DNA of 64,000 nt, taken from assembly GCA_963832245.1 (NCBI GenBank), contig CAWHTG010000003.1, forward strand, positions 124,001-188,000. The letters run 5' to 3'. This document shows positions 56,664-64,000 of this stretch, in pieces; positions within the stretch are counted from its first letter, which is position 1, and each line of letters begins with the position of its first letter. A program made the position numbers and the translations under genes. The notes under the pieces were generated by a model. That model had not been told where the DNA came from. It saw nothing but the letters and a program-made list of their open reading frames with translations, and did no database searches. This DNA comes from JABDBE01 sp963832245. GTDB lineage: Bacteria > Acidobacteriota > Terriglobia > Terriglobales > Acidobacteriaceae.

Positions 56664-59240
56664 ATGGCAGAAACTGTCAAGCGAATGGATCGGGCCGAAA
56701 TCACGAAGCGCGTCGAGCGTGCCGAAAAGCTTCTCCAAAAGGGAAAAACCGCCGAGGCGCTGGAGGACTACCTCCAGGTTCTGGCGGCGGAACCCGGCAA
56801 TGACACGGTATGCCAGATGGCCGCCGATTTATGCCTTTCCTTGCAACGCATTCCCCAGGCGGTAAAGCTGCTGGGCGACTTGTTCGAGCGCCAAATCGAG
56901 GCGGGCGACGCCACGCGGGCGAGCCTTACCTATAAGAAGTTGGCCCGCTTCGTGACCCCGACGTGGGAACAAAAGGTGCGGTTCGGCGAGTTGCTGGAGA
57001 AGTCCCACCCCAAGCAGGCGTTGGAGACCTACGAAAGCGTCTTTCAAGAGCTGACGAAACAAGGGCGCAAACAGGATTCGCTACCGGCCTTGAAGCGCAT
57101 TCTTCTGCTGGATTCCAGCGAACAAAACTTGCAACGTTTGGGAGAACTATCGGCCGAGGTTGGGGATAGCAAGACAGCCGCGGCGGCATTTCTGAAACTT
57201 GCGCAGTCAGCCCAAGCCTCAGGAGGGAACGCGGCCCAATGGATCGAACGCTCTTATGCCGAAGATCCTGCCAATCCCCAAATTGCTTTTGAGTACAGCA
57301 AGAACCTGCTGGAGCAAGGGCAGGTGGGTGCGGCAATTTTCGTCCTCGAATCTCAGGTCAAGGCTGGCTCTCCATCGGAAGAGTTGCGGGAAACGTACGC
57401 CAAAGCACTGCTGGCCGCCAATCGTTTGAGCGAAGCCGAACCCCTGATGTGGCAATTGTTCGAGGAAAATCCTTCGCGGGTCCAAGAAATCGCAAACCTC
57501 ATCGGGCTTTTGCTTGATGCGCAGCAGGACGCCGAAGCCGTCGCCCTGGCGCGGAAACTGGAGCAGTACCATCGCCGCAAAGGTGATCGCCGGGCTTTCC
57601 TGGCCCTGATTCAGGACGTCGCGGCACGGCATCGGGCGTCGCCCGAGATGCTGGAGTTCATGGGCGAGCAGTTCAATGCGTCGAATCGAGAAAGCGACTA
57701 TTGCCAGACTTTGCTCAAGCTGTTTGATCTCTATTGCAGCGTCGGCAACTATGCGAAAGCGGCGGATTCGCTGGATCGTGCCGCCGAGGTGGACGCGTAT
57801 GAACCCGGACATCAGAAGCGTCTGGAAATGTTGCGGGGAAAGATTGACGACAATCGCTTCAAGGTCATCGCTTCGCGCTTCTCGAGTATGGCCGACGCGG
57901 CAGTTGTCACGCCTGCGGGGCAGGAGAAAATGCTAGGTGCCGCGGCACTGCAGGACCTGATGTTGCAGGCGGAGATTTTGGTGCAGTACGGGATGCGCTC
58001 GAAAGCCGTCGAACGCCTGCAGCGCATTCAGGAATTGTTTCCACGCGAGGAAGAGCGCAACCCCGATCTGCGGCAGTTGTACATGACCGCAGGATTGAAT
58101 CCGCGCTACGCGGGATCAGCGCCGACACCGCCACTTGCACCTCAGTCCGCTGAGCTGCGAGCGCCGCAAGTTGGAGTGGCACCACCGAGCGAAGCCGCTG
58201 ACGTGAGCAGCTTTGCGCGGGTGGCGGAGATCACGCGTAAGCTCTATCGCCAAAGCAACGCAGATGCGGTGATGTTGACCGCGGCCAAAGAAATCGGGGC
58301 GCAATGGAAGGTCGGTCGCTGTGTGATCGCCATGCGTAAGCCCGGATTGCACACCACCAGCGTGAAAGAATTCTGCAGCGATAATAGCAAACCCGCCGAA
58401 GCGCGCATGTTGGAGAAAATTGCGACTGCGGTTCATGATCTGGCAATCGAGCGCGGTGGCACGCTCAGCATTGCCGACACGCAATCTGGCTCGGACTTGC
58501 AAAATATTCGTGAAGCTTTGTCGCAATTAGGGGTTACATCACTGCTGGCCCTGTCACTCACCGACGGCGCGGAACATGTCGGACTCCTGCTGCTCATGGA
58601 CGGCAAGCCCCATGCCTGGAGCACGAGCGACGTGATGGTGCTCAAAACCATCAGTGATCAGATTGTCATCGCGCTGAACAATGCCGGGCTTCGCCGCCTG
58701 GTGAAGAATCTTTCTGTGACTGACGAGCGCTCGGGTCTGCTGAAGCGCGCTTCCTACATTGATCTGCTGATGGCGGAGACCCGGCGCAACGCTCAACAGA
58801 GCACCCCGCTCACGGTTCTGCTGATGCAGTTTGGCGACAAAGCCGCAATGGTAAGAGAGTTCGGCGAGTCAGCGGTGGAAGCCTTGATGCAGCAGATTGG
58901 CCAGCTCTTTGCCGCCAATATCCGCCAAAACGATCTGGCATTCCGCTACGAGTCCACGACCATCGCCATCGTTCTGGGGGAAACGCCCGAAAAAGAGGGC
59001 GTTATGGCGGCGGAGAAGCTGCAGAGATTGCTGGCTCAGTTGCGCTTGCCGGAAAAACAAGAGTCCGTCGACTTCAGCGCAGGGCTCGCGGAGGCGGTGG
59101 TGCGCGGCGAGTACGATCCGGTGGATATCGTCACTGAGGTGATCAATCGCGCGGAACAAGCTCTGCAGACCGCCATGGGACAGGGTGCGGGCAAGATCGT
59201 TGCGCTGGCCGCGTCGTTCGCGACGGCTGCGGTGGCTTAA
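56664..59240 (+). CDS. TPR-GAF-degenerate GGDEF signalling protein
   Basis: A large cytoplasmic protein of 858 aa. Residues about 10-460 contain tetratricopeptide-type helical repeats (AEKLLQKGKTAEALEDYLQVLAAEPGN and successors). Residues about 510-680 form a GAF-like sensor domain (ARVAEITRKLYRQSNADAVMLTAAKEIGA). Residues about 690-850 resemble a GGDEF domain, but the active signature is replaced: the position of RYGGDEF reads RYESTTIAIVL, so cyclic-di-GMP synthesis is not expected. It may be a scaffold that senses a ligand or binds nucleotide. It is monocistronic with a 145-base divergent promoter region shared with the permease. Confidence 0.8.
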   Translation: MAETVKRMDRAEITKRVERAEKLLQKGKTAEALEDYLQVLAAEPGNDTVCQMAADLCLSLQRIPQAVKLLGDLFERQIEAGDATRASLTYKKLARFVTPTWEQKVRFGELLEKSHPKQALETYESVFQELTKQGRKQDSLPALKRILLLDSSEQNLQRLGELSAEVGDSKTAAAAFLKLAQSAQASGGNAAQWIERSYAEDPANPQIAFEYSKNLLEQGQVGAAIFVLESQVKAGSPSEELRETYAKALLAANRLSEAEPLMWQLFEENPSRVQEIANLIGLLLDAQQDAEAVALARKLEQYHRRKGDRRAFLALIQDVAARHRASPEMLEFMGEQFNASNRESDYCQTLLKLFDLYCSVGNYAKAADSLDRAAEVDAYEPGHQKRLEMLRGKIDDNRFKVIASRFSSMADAAVVTPAGQEKMLGAAALQDLMLQAEILVQYGMRSKAVERLQRIQELFPREEERNPDLRQLYMTAGLNPRYAGSAPTPPLAPQSAELRAPQVGVAPPSEAADVSSFARVAEITRKLYRQSNADAVMLTAAKEIGAQWKVGRCVIAMRKPGLHTTSVKEFCSDNSKPAEARMLEKIATAVHDLAIERGGTLSIADTQSGSDLQNIREALSQLGVTSLLALSLTDGAEHVGLLLLMDGKPHAWSTSDVMVLKTISDQIVIALNNAGLRRLVKNLSVTDERSGLLKRASYIDLLMAETRRNAQQSTPLTVLLMQFGDKAAMVREFGESAVEALMQQIGQLFAANIRQNDLAFRYESTTIAIVLGETPEKEGVMAAEKLQRLLAQLRLPEKQESVDFSAGLAEAVVRGEYDPVDIVTEVINRAEQALQTAMGQGAGKIVALAASFATAAVA

Positions 59241-59385
59241 ACAAGCTTCGAACTCTTGGATTATTTTGACTTCGCCTCGTCCCGTTTACGCATCCTCATT
59301 TCCGCTGTTAAACTAAAGGGTTTGGTTAGTTCATTCGGAACTCTTCTGACGACATGAATTCGCAGAAAAGCCAATTAGGAAGCCA

Positions 59386-60585
59386 ATGTTGAAACCAGGG
59401 GACATTGCAATTGTGAGCGGGGCGCGTACGCCCTTCGGCCGTTATTGCGGCAAGCTGAAAGATTTCACGGCGCAGGAACTCGGCGCCATCGCAGGTAAGT
59501 GTGCCATTGAGCGAGCCGGGCTTGAGCCGAAAGATTTCGACCACGTGGTTTTTGGCAACGCGCAGCAGACCTCGGGAGATGCTTTGTACGGTGCGCGCCA
59601 CGTCGGACTCCGCGCAGGCCTACCTATTGAGACGCCCGCATTGACGGTGAACCGTCTGTGCGGATCGGGAATGCAATCCATTGTGAACGCAGCGCAGATG
59701 GTTCAGCTGGGCGAAGCCAATGTCGTACTGGCAGGCGGCATGGAAGCGATGTCGCAGGCGCCGTTTGTGATCCGAGGACGCGACGGTTTTACTTTAGCTC
59801 CTGGCGGAAAGCTGGAAGACTCGCTCATGGTGGCGCTGCTCGACACGTATTGCGGTCTGTACATGGCCAACACTGCGGAACTTTACGGCGAACAGCAGGG
59901 CATCACGCGGCAGGCGCAGGATGAGTTCGCGCTGCGCTCGCAACAAGCGGCAGACGCTGCATATAAAGACGGCCGCCTACAGGAAGAACTGGTTCCTGTG
60001 CATCTTAAGGACCGTAAGGGCGAGCCATCCGGGGAGACATTGAGCGAAGACGATCATCGCCGTCCTCAGACGACCATGGAAGGTCTGGCGAAGCTGAAAC
60101 CGGCTTTCGGCAAGAACGGCAGCGTTACTGCGGGGAATGCCAGCGGGATCGTGGACGGAGCTGCGGCAGTCGTGGTGATGTCGCTCGAGGAGGCGGGCAA
60201 ACGCGGATTGAAACCCTTGGGACGAATCGTTGGCTGGGGCATCGCCGGGGTTGAACCCAAAGTCATGGGACGCGGCCCAGTGCCGGCGACGAAGATCGCA
60301 TTGCAGAAAGCTGGCCTCACGCTCGATTACATCGATTTGATCGAAGTCAACGAAGCTTTCGCGGCGCAGTATCTGGCGGTCGAGAAAGAGCTGGACCTCG
60401 ATCGCAACAAAGTCAACGTAAACGGCGGAGCAATTGCGTTGGGCCATCCGCTGGGTGCGACGGGAACGCGGTTGGTGATCACGCTCTTATATGAATTGCG
60501 CCGCCGTAAGAAGAAGTATGGCTTGGCTACGGCATGTATCGGCGGCGGGCAGGGAATTGCGATGGTGGTGGAAAGCTTGAATTAG
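59386..60585 (+). CDS. Acetyl-CoA C-acetyltransferase (thiolase)
   Basis: Degradative or biosynthetic thiolase converting two acetyl-CoA to acetoacetyl-CoA or the reverse. The 399-aa protein has the nucleophile Cys92 in NRLCGSGMQS, the GGMEAMSQAP loop, the NEAFAAQ motif, His in GHPLGATGTRL and the second Cys in ACIGGGQGIA. It begins a run of fatty-acyl genes (thiolase, then hydroxyacyl-CoA dehydrogenase, then enoyl-CoA hydratase) with spacer genes, so it probably works in acetoacetyl/3-hydroxybutyryl-CoA metabolism with the CoA-transferase near 22 kb. Confidence 0.94.
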   Translation: MLKPGDIAIVSGARTPFGRYCGKLKDFTAQELGAIAGKCAIERAGLEPKDFDHVVFGNAQQTSGDALYGARHVGLRAGLPIETPALTVNRLCGSGMQSIVNAAQMVQLGEANVVLAGGMEAMSQAPFVIRGRDGFTLAPGGKLEDSLMVALLDTYCGLYMANTAELYGEQQGITRQAQDEFALRSQQAADAAYKDGRLQEELVPVHLKDRKGEPSGETLSEDDHRRPQTTMEGLAKLKPAFGKNGSVTAGNASGIVDGAAAVVVMSLEEAGKRGLKPLGRIVGWGIAGVEPKVMGRGPVPATKIALQKAGLTLDYIDLIEVNEAFAAQYLAVEKELDLDRNKVNVNGGAIALGHPLGATGTRLVITLLYELRRRKKKYGLATACIGGGQGIAMVVESLN

Positions 60586-60618
60586 TTGGAATAGCGAGAT
60601 CCTTTCGGAGGTACCCAC

Positions 60619-60954
60619 ATGAGAACCAAAATGCTGGTTTTCGAGGATGTAGGTGCAGCGCTATTGTTCACCGCTGGAGCCGTTCTCGGCGACAGTTTTT
60701 TTGCAGGACTGATGGTGGGCGCGTCATTCGCGCCGGTCGCGCTGCTCATGCGCGAGAGAGAGGAGTGGCCTTTATGGTTCCAGAATTTCTCTCTGCTATT
60801 CTGGGGGCTGAGTTTTCTTATTGGCAACGCGTGGCTTTTATTGCACGCCAAAAACTCGTCGCCACCGTTGATATCCTTTGGCTCTCTATTTCTTCTAATG
60901 GCAGCCTACAGCTTTGCCAAGCAGAGGCTTGCTGCACGTAGGATTGTGAACTGA
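60619..60954 (+). CDS. Small membrane protein, 111 aa
   Basis: No function recognised. It has three or four hydrophobic segments (DVGAALLFTAGAVLGDSFFAGLMVGASFAPVALLM, FSLLFWGLSFLIGNAWLLLHA, LISFGSLFLLMAAYSFA) and is an inner membrane protein with a basic C-terminus (KQRLAARRIVN). TTTCGGAGG lies 8 to 16 bases upstream. It sits 33 bases after the thiolase and 13 bases before the dehydrogenase, so it shares their transcript. Confidence 0.65.
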   Translation: MRTKMLVFEDVGAALLFTAGAVLGDSFFAGLMVGASFAPVALLMREREEWPLWFQNFSLLFWGLSFLIGNAWLLLHAKNSSPPLISFGSLFLLMAAYSFAKQRLAARRIVN

Positions 60955-60967
60955 ATTGGGGAGGACA

Positions 60968-61861
60968 ATGGAAATTAAGAAAGTCGCTGTTCTCGGTTGC
61001 GGGCTCATGGGTTCTGGAATCGCGCAAGTTGCGGCGATGGCTGGTTTTGACGTGACCGTACTTGAAGTAGAGCAGAAGTTTCTCGATAAGGGTTTTACCG
61101 GGATTGAAAAATCACTTGCCAAGTTTGCCGAGCGGCCTCCGGAGAAGGGTGGCATCACGGCACAGCAGAAAGACGGCATTCGCGCGCGCCTAAAAGGCAC
61201 AACGAACAAGCAAGAGCTGGCCGACTGCGACATCGTGATCGAAGCCATCATCGAGAATGTTGACGAGAAAAAAAAGATGTATGCGTCCCTCGACGGCATT
61301 GTCAAGAAAGACACCATCTTTGCTTCGAATACTTCATCCATTTCCATCACCGAACTTTTGACTTCGACCAAGCGTCCGGAGCGCTTTATCGGATTGCATT
61401 TCTTCAATCCGGTGCCGCTGATGAAGTTGGTCGAGGTCGTGCGCACCATAGCCACTGCCGACGAGGTATACGAGACCGCCTACGAGTTTGGAAAAAAGCT
61501 CGGCAAAGTACCCGTGCGCACCAGCGATAAAACCGGATTCATCGTGAACCGGCTGTTGGTGCCGTATCTGCTCGACGCCATTCGCGCCTACGAAGAAGGA
61601 GTTGGCTCGATCGACGACATTGACAATGCCATGAAGTTGGGCTGCGGCTATCCCATGGGCCCGTTCACGTTGCTCGATTTCGTTGGGCTGGATACGACCT
61701 ACTACATCACCCACGTGATGTACGACGAATTCAAAGAGCGGCGGTTCGCGTCGCCGCCACTGCTGAAACGGTTGGTGATGGCAGGGTGGTATGGGCGCAA
61801 GACCGGCAAAGGATTTTACGATTATTCAGACGCGAATAATCCAAAGCCGAACAAGCTGTAG
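60968..61861 (+). CDS. 3-hydroxyacyl-CoA dehydrogenase (3-hydroxybutyryl type)
   Basis: Interconverts acetoacetyl-CoA and 3-hydroxybutyryl-CoA with NAD(P). The 297-aa protein has VAVLGCGLMGSGIAQVAAMAGFDV (Rossmann loop), SNTSSISITEL, the catalytic His in IGLHFFNPVPLMKLVE and the C-terminal GCGYPMGPFTLLDFVGLD. Start ATG 60968 has GGGGAGG four to ten bases upstream; TTG 60956 is an alternative. It forms a set with the preceding thiolase and the following enoyl-CoA hydratase. Confidence 0.94.
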   Translation: MEIKKVAVLGCGLMGSGIAQVAAMAGFDVTVLEVEQKFLDKGFTGIEKSLAKFAERPPEKGGITAQQKDGIRARLKGTTNKQELADCDIVIEAIIENVDEKKKMYASLDGIVKKDTIFASNTSSISITELLTSTKRPERFIGLHFFNPVPLMKLVEVVRTIATADEVYETAYEFGKKLGKVPVRTSDKTGFIVNRLLVPYLLDAIRAYEEGVGSIDDIDNAMKLGCGYPMGPFTLLDFVGLDTTYYITHVMYDEFKERRFASPPLLKRLVMAGWYGRKTGKGFYDYSDANNPKPNKL

Positions 61862-61916
61862 AGCCCGTGGGGACAGGCGCCCTCGGCTGTCGGCGGAACG
61901 AAGCTCCGCAGGGATG

Positions 61917-62135
61917 TTAAGGTTTGTAGCGCTGCATTACCTTCTCGATCGGAACGGCCCGGCTACAGCCCGAGCGCACGGCCTCGAGCCGTCTCTCAGC
62001 CAGATAGATGTCTTCCAGTTCCTCCAGATGTTGGAGGATGGCTTCGCGGGCGTAGTAAGTTTTGGTGCGGCCCGTGCGCTTGGCGAGCCGGTCGAGGCGT
62101 TTTTCGATGGTTGCGGGAAGGCGGATGGCAAGCAT
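61917..62135 (-). CDS. Ribbon-helix-helix protein, antitoxin-like
   Basis: A 72-aa protein with an N-terminal ribbon-helix-helix: LAIRLPATIEKRLDRLAKRTGRTKTYYAREAILQHLEEL, the RelB/TraY type. The C-terminal helix is the region that usually binds a RelE-type toxin, but no toxin gene adjoins it on either side. It may be an orphan antitoxin or a plain regulator. It is antisense to the flanking fatty-acid genes. Confidence 0.75.
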   Translation of the reverse strand: MLAIRLPATIEKRLDRLAKRTGRTKTYYAREAILQHLEELEDIYLAERRLEAVRSGCSRAVPIEKVMQRYKP

Positions 62136-62213
62136 GATTTTTAACCCGTGCTATACAATTATAGCAGCCTCCGCACCAATTCCAGGGCCCTAAAGCGCAC
62201 CCTCTACTGCGCG

Positions 62214-62597
62214 ATGGTACATTTGATGGCAGGTTCTGGCACGATGGAAATCGCGCAACAAGACGTTGCACGCTATCGGGTCGCTTGGAGCGCCTACGTC
62301 CGACGCCGAAATCTGCTCGCCCTCGTTTTCCTCGGTTACATTCCTTGGGGCATAGTTATGTTGTTTGCGATGAAGCTGGGTATGCCCCAGAGAGCAGCTT
62401 GGATTTTGATACTCGTTTGGTTTGTCATGTTTCCGGTGGCAGCGATCCGTTTCAGTTTCTGGAGTTGCCCAAGATGCCACAAACCTTTTTATTCTAAATG
62501 GTGGTACAGCAATCACTTTGCACGGAAGTGTGTTTACTGCGGTCTATCTAGAAAAGAGATAAAGTCAGCCGCTCAAACTGGAATTGAAAGAGCATGA
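62214..62597 (+). CDS. Membrane protein with zinc ribbon
   Basis: A protein of about 118-127 aa with two hydrophobic helices (LLALVFLGYIPWGIVMLFAM and AAWILILVWFVMFPVAAIRF) and a C-terminal zinc ribbon (CPRCHKPFYSKWWYSNHFARKCVYC). The start is uncertain: in-frame ATGs lie at 62214, 62226 and 62244 and none has a clear ribosome-binding site. It overlaps the enoyl-CoA hydratase by 4 bases (ATGA), so they are coupled. No function is recognised. Confidence 0.6.
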   Translation: MVHLMAGSGTMEIAQQDVARYRVAWSAYVRRRNLLALVFLGYIPWGIVMLFAMKLGMPQRAAWILILVWFVMFPVAAIRFSFWSCPRCHKPFYSKWWYSNHFARKCVYCGLSRKEIKSAAQTGIERA

Positions 62598-63376
62598 ACT
62601 ACGAGAATATTCTTTTCGAGAAAAAAGGCGCCATTGCTTACGTCACCATCAACCGGCCCAAGGTGCTGAACGCGCTCAATATGGCCACCATGGAAGAACT
62701 GCGGGCCGGATTTCACGACATCAAGAACGATTCCGTCATCCGCGTGGTTATCGTAACTGGCGCGGGTGACAAGGCGTTTGTTGCCGGAGCCGACATTAGC
62801 GAACTGGCCAAGCACAATGCGGTCTCGGCCAAGGAGTATACGCATCGCGGGCAGAATGTTCTCAACTTGATTGAGAACCTGGGCAAGCCGGTGATCGCGT
62901 GCATCAACGGATTCGCGCTCGGCGGTGGATGCGAGATCGCGATGGCTTGCACCATGCGGCTGGCCAGCGAAAACGCGAAGCTCGGTCAGCCCGAGGTGAA
63001 GCTGGGAATTATTCCTGGATATGGGGGCACACAGCGTTTGCCCCGGCTGGTCGGCAAAGGCGTCGCCATGCAACTTGTGCTCGCCGGCGAAATGATCAGC
63101 GCGCAGGAGGCGCTTCGCATCGGATTGGTGAATGAAGTCACTACCGCAGCAGAACTCATTCCCCGCGCCGAGGCGATTGCGCAGAAGATCATCGCCAATG
63201 CTCCGCTGGCGGTTCAATACGCCATGGAGGCGATCAACAAGGGAATGGAAATGACGCTGGCGGAAGGATTGTATCTGGAAGCCGTGCTGTTCGGTGTGGC
63301 TTGCGCCTCGGAAGACAAGAAGGAAGGCACGACGGCCTTTCTGGAGAAGCGCGCGGCGCATTTCAAAGGGAAATAG
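62594..63376 (+). CDS. Enoyl-CoA hydratase/isomerase family protein
   Basis: Crotonase-fold enzyme of 260 aa, probably hydrating crotonyl-CoA to 3-hydroxybutyryl-CoA. The oxyanion loop is GADISELAKHN and FALGGGCEIAMAC, and the two catalytic Glu are in GGGCE and QPEVKLGIIPGYGGTQRLPRLVG. It overlaps the upstream membrane protein gene by 4 bases and completes the thiolase-dehydrogenase-hydratase set in this part of the window. Confidence 0.93.
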   Translation: MNYENILFEKKGAIAYVTINRPKVLNALNMATMEELRAGFHDIKNDSVIRVVIVTGAGDKAFVAGADISELAKHNAVSAKEYTHRGQNVLNLIENLGKPVIACINGFALGGGCEIAMACTMRLASENAKLGQPEVKLGIIPGYGGTQRLPRLVGKGVAMQLVLAGEMISAQEALRIGLVNEVTTAAELIPRAEAIAQKIIANAPLAVQYAMEAINKGMEMTLAEGLYLEAVLFGVACASEDKKEGTTAFLEKRAAHFKGK

Positions 63377-63904
63377 GTGGTCTCTGTGATCAGGATCAAC
63401 GCACGCACTATTTCGATTCTTATTGTCTGTGTCATGCTCCTTGAGCTTACTTTGCGCAATGCTGGCGCAAGCTCCAAGTTGATCGCAACGGTGAATATTG
63501 GCTCTGACAAACAAGTTCATATTGTCAACGACGACGGACGCGAATACATTGTTCCAAAGGTAAAGGACCAGGTCGATTGCACAGCACCTAAGATTGCAGA
63601 AGATAAGCGTACAGCGGGGTGGCTGATCGACTCGGATAACTGTTGCACCTCTTATCCCATTCCGTTAATGCTCGTGATTTATCGAAATGGAAAGATCATT
63701 CAGCGCTTTGAGCCGGGGCAGTCAATCTGGGATTGGCAGTTCGTCAAAGGTGGAAGCCAGATCGCGTTCTGGATCGGACCCACGCATGGAGCTTCCACAC
63801 CTCACTTCGAATTGCACAATGTTCGGGGCGGACAATTAATCGCCGAGTGGGATGGGCACGTCAGCGAAGCGCATCCCGAGTGGGTTTCCGGACTGAAGGA
63901 ATAG
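63377..63904 (+). CDS. Exported hypothetical protein, 175 aa
   Basis: No family recognised. An N-terminal hydrophobic stretch (ARTISILIVCVMLLELTL, residues 9-26) suggests a signal peptide or anchor. The mature part is beta-rich with Trp/Gly motifs (PGQSIWDWQFVKGGSQIAFWIGPTHGA) like a partial beta-propeller, and has a Cys pair at DNCCTSYP. Start GTG 63377 directly follows the enoyl-CoA hydratase stop, with AAAGGGA just upstream; GTG 63386 is an alternative. The window's last 96 bases hold no gene. Confidence 0.65.
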   Translation: MVSVIRINARTISILIVCVMLLELTLRNAGASSKLIATVNIGSDKQVHIVNDDGREYIVPKVKDQVDCTAPKIAEDKRTAGWLIDSDNCCTSYPIPLMLVIYRNGKIIQRFEPGQSIWDWQFVKGGSQIAFWIGPTHGASTPHFELHNVRGGQLIAEWDGHVSEAHPEWVSGLKE

Positions 63905-64000
63905 GTCGAAGCGTTTCACCCCAGGGAGCAGAAAGATACGAAAAAAGTAACCGAAGAGAAAATTCGGCGGAAAACGCGCGCTGGAAACCTGAATGCTTCC

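Noticed and set aside
61917..62135. Complete toxin-antitoxin module
   Set aside because: Only the ribbon-helix-helix partner is present; no RelE-like gene adjoins it.

Overview
The window looks like a chromosomal segment of a soil Acidobacteriota, most likely class Terriglobia (Koribacter/Sulfotelmatobacter-like). That placement is an inference from gene content: a full hopanoid cluster with squalene made by HpnCDE, a futalosine-type menaquinone gene, a LemA/GIDE pair, several secreted peptidases, about 57-58% GC by eye, and many small palindromic repeats. No phage, plasmid, insertion sequence or CRISPR array was seen. One tRNA gene (Leu, anticodon CAG) is present.

Layout. 0-5.2 kb (+): a heme operon (ccsA-hemA-hemC, then a PaiB-like FMN protein, then hemD) behind a CRP-like site and a perfect -10 box. 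5.3-14.4 kb: secreted S9 peptidase, endonuclease III, DedA membrane protein, inositol-phosphate synthase, MqnE, a secreted phosphoesterase and small exported proteins. 14.7-17 kb (+): a ribosome-hibernation (HPF) domain fused to a sigma-70-like domain, followed by a bacterial homolog of archaeal/eukaryotic release factor 1 that lacks the catalytic Gln of GGQ. 17-22 kb: MutY, a Tat-exported aldo/keto reductase, a redoxin and an M28 peptidase. 22-29.7 kb (-): an aromatic amino acid run trpC-trpF-trpB-trpA-aroQ-aroF-tyrA, then a 3-oxoacid CoA-transferase pair. 30-34 kb: tRNA-Leu, OsmC-type peroxidase, small zinc ribbon protein, an NTF2-like protein and a sulfur-handling metallo-beta-lactamase/rhodanese fusion. 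34-49.6 kb: the hopanoid region ispH-shc-hpnH-x-hpnA-hpnG-MDR1-MDR2-hpnC-hpnD-hpnE (+), with convergent hpnJ and two small DMT transporters (-). 50-56.5 kb: a glutamine-amidotransferase-like protein with substituted catalytic residues, LemA/GIDE, an autoregulated MarR-GNAT fusion, a kynureninase-like enzyme and an amino acid permease. 56.6-64 kb: a TPR-GAF-degenerate GGDEF protein, then thiolase, hydroxybutyryl-CoA dehydrogenase and enoyl-CoA hydratase.

The most unusual signals are at repeat scale. (1) Six loci carry long imperfect inverted repeats whose arms are runs of 7-nt words (such as TTGGTCG, AGCTGAA, TGCTGAC). Four of them sit directly in front of a start codon (scoB, aroF, aroQ, hpnA), where a Shine-Dalgarno sequence would normally be. 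(2) Short GC-rich palindromes that fill intergenic gaps also occur inside reading frames: hpnE and hpnD carry in-frame copies that lengthen the proteins, the nth 5' end carries one, and the hemD stop codon lies inside one. One hpnE copy differs from an intergenic copy at paired, compensating stem positions. (3) The HPF-sigma fusion next to the release-factor-like gene suggests a ribosome dormancy or rescue module. (4) Two zinc alcohol dehydrogenases placed directly after hpnG are candidates for the reduction of ribosylhopane to bacteriohopanetetrol.
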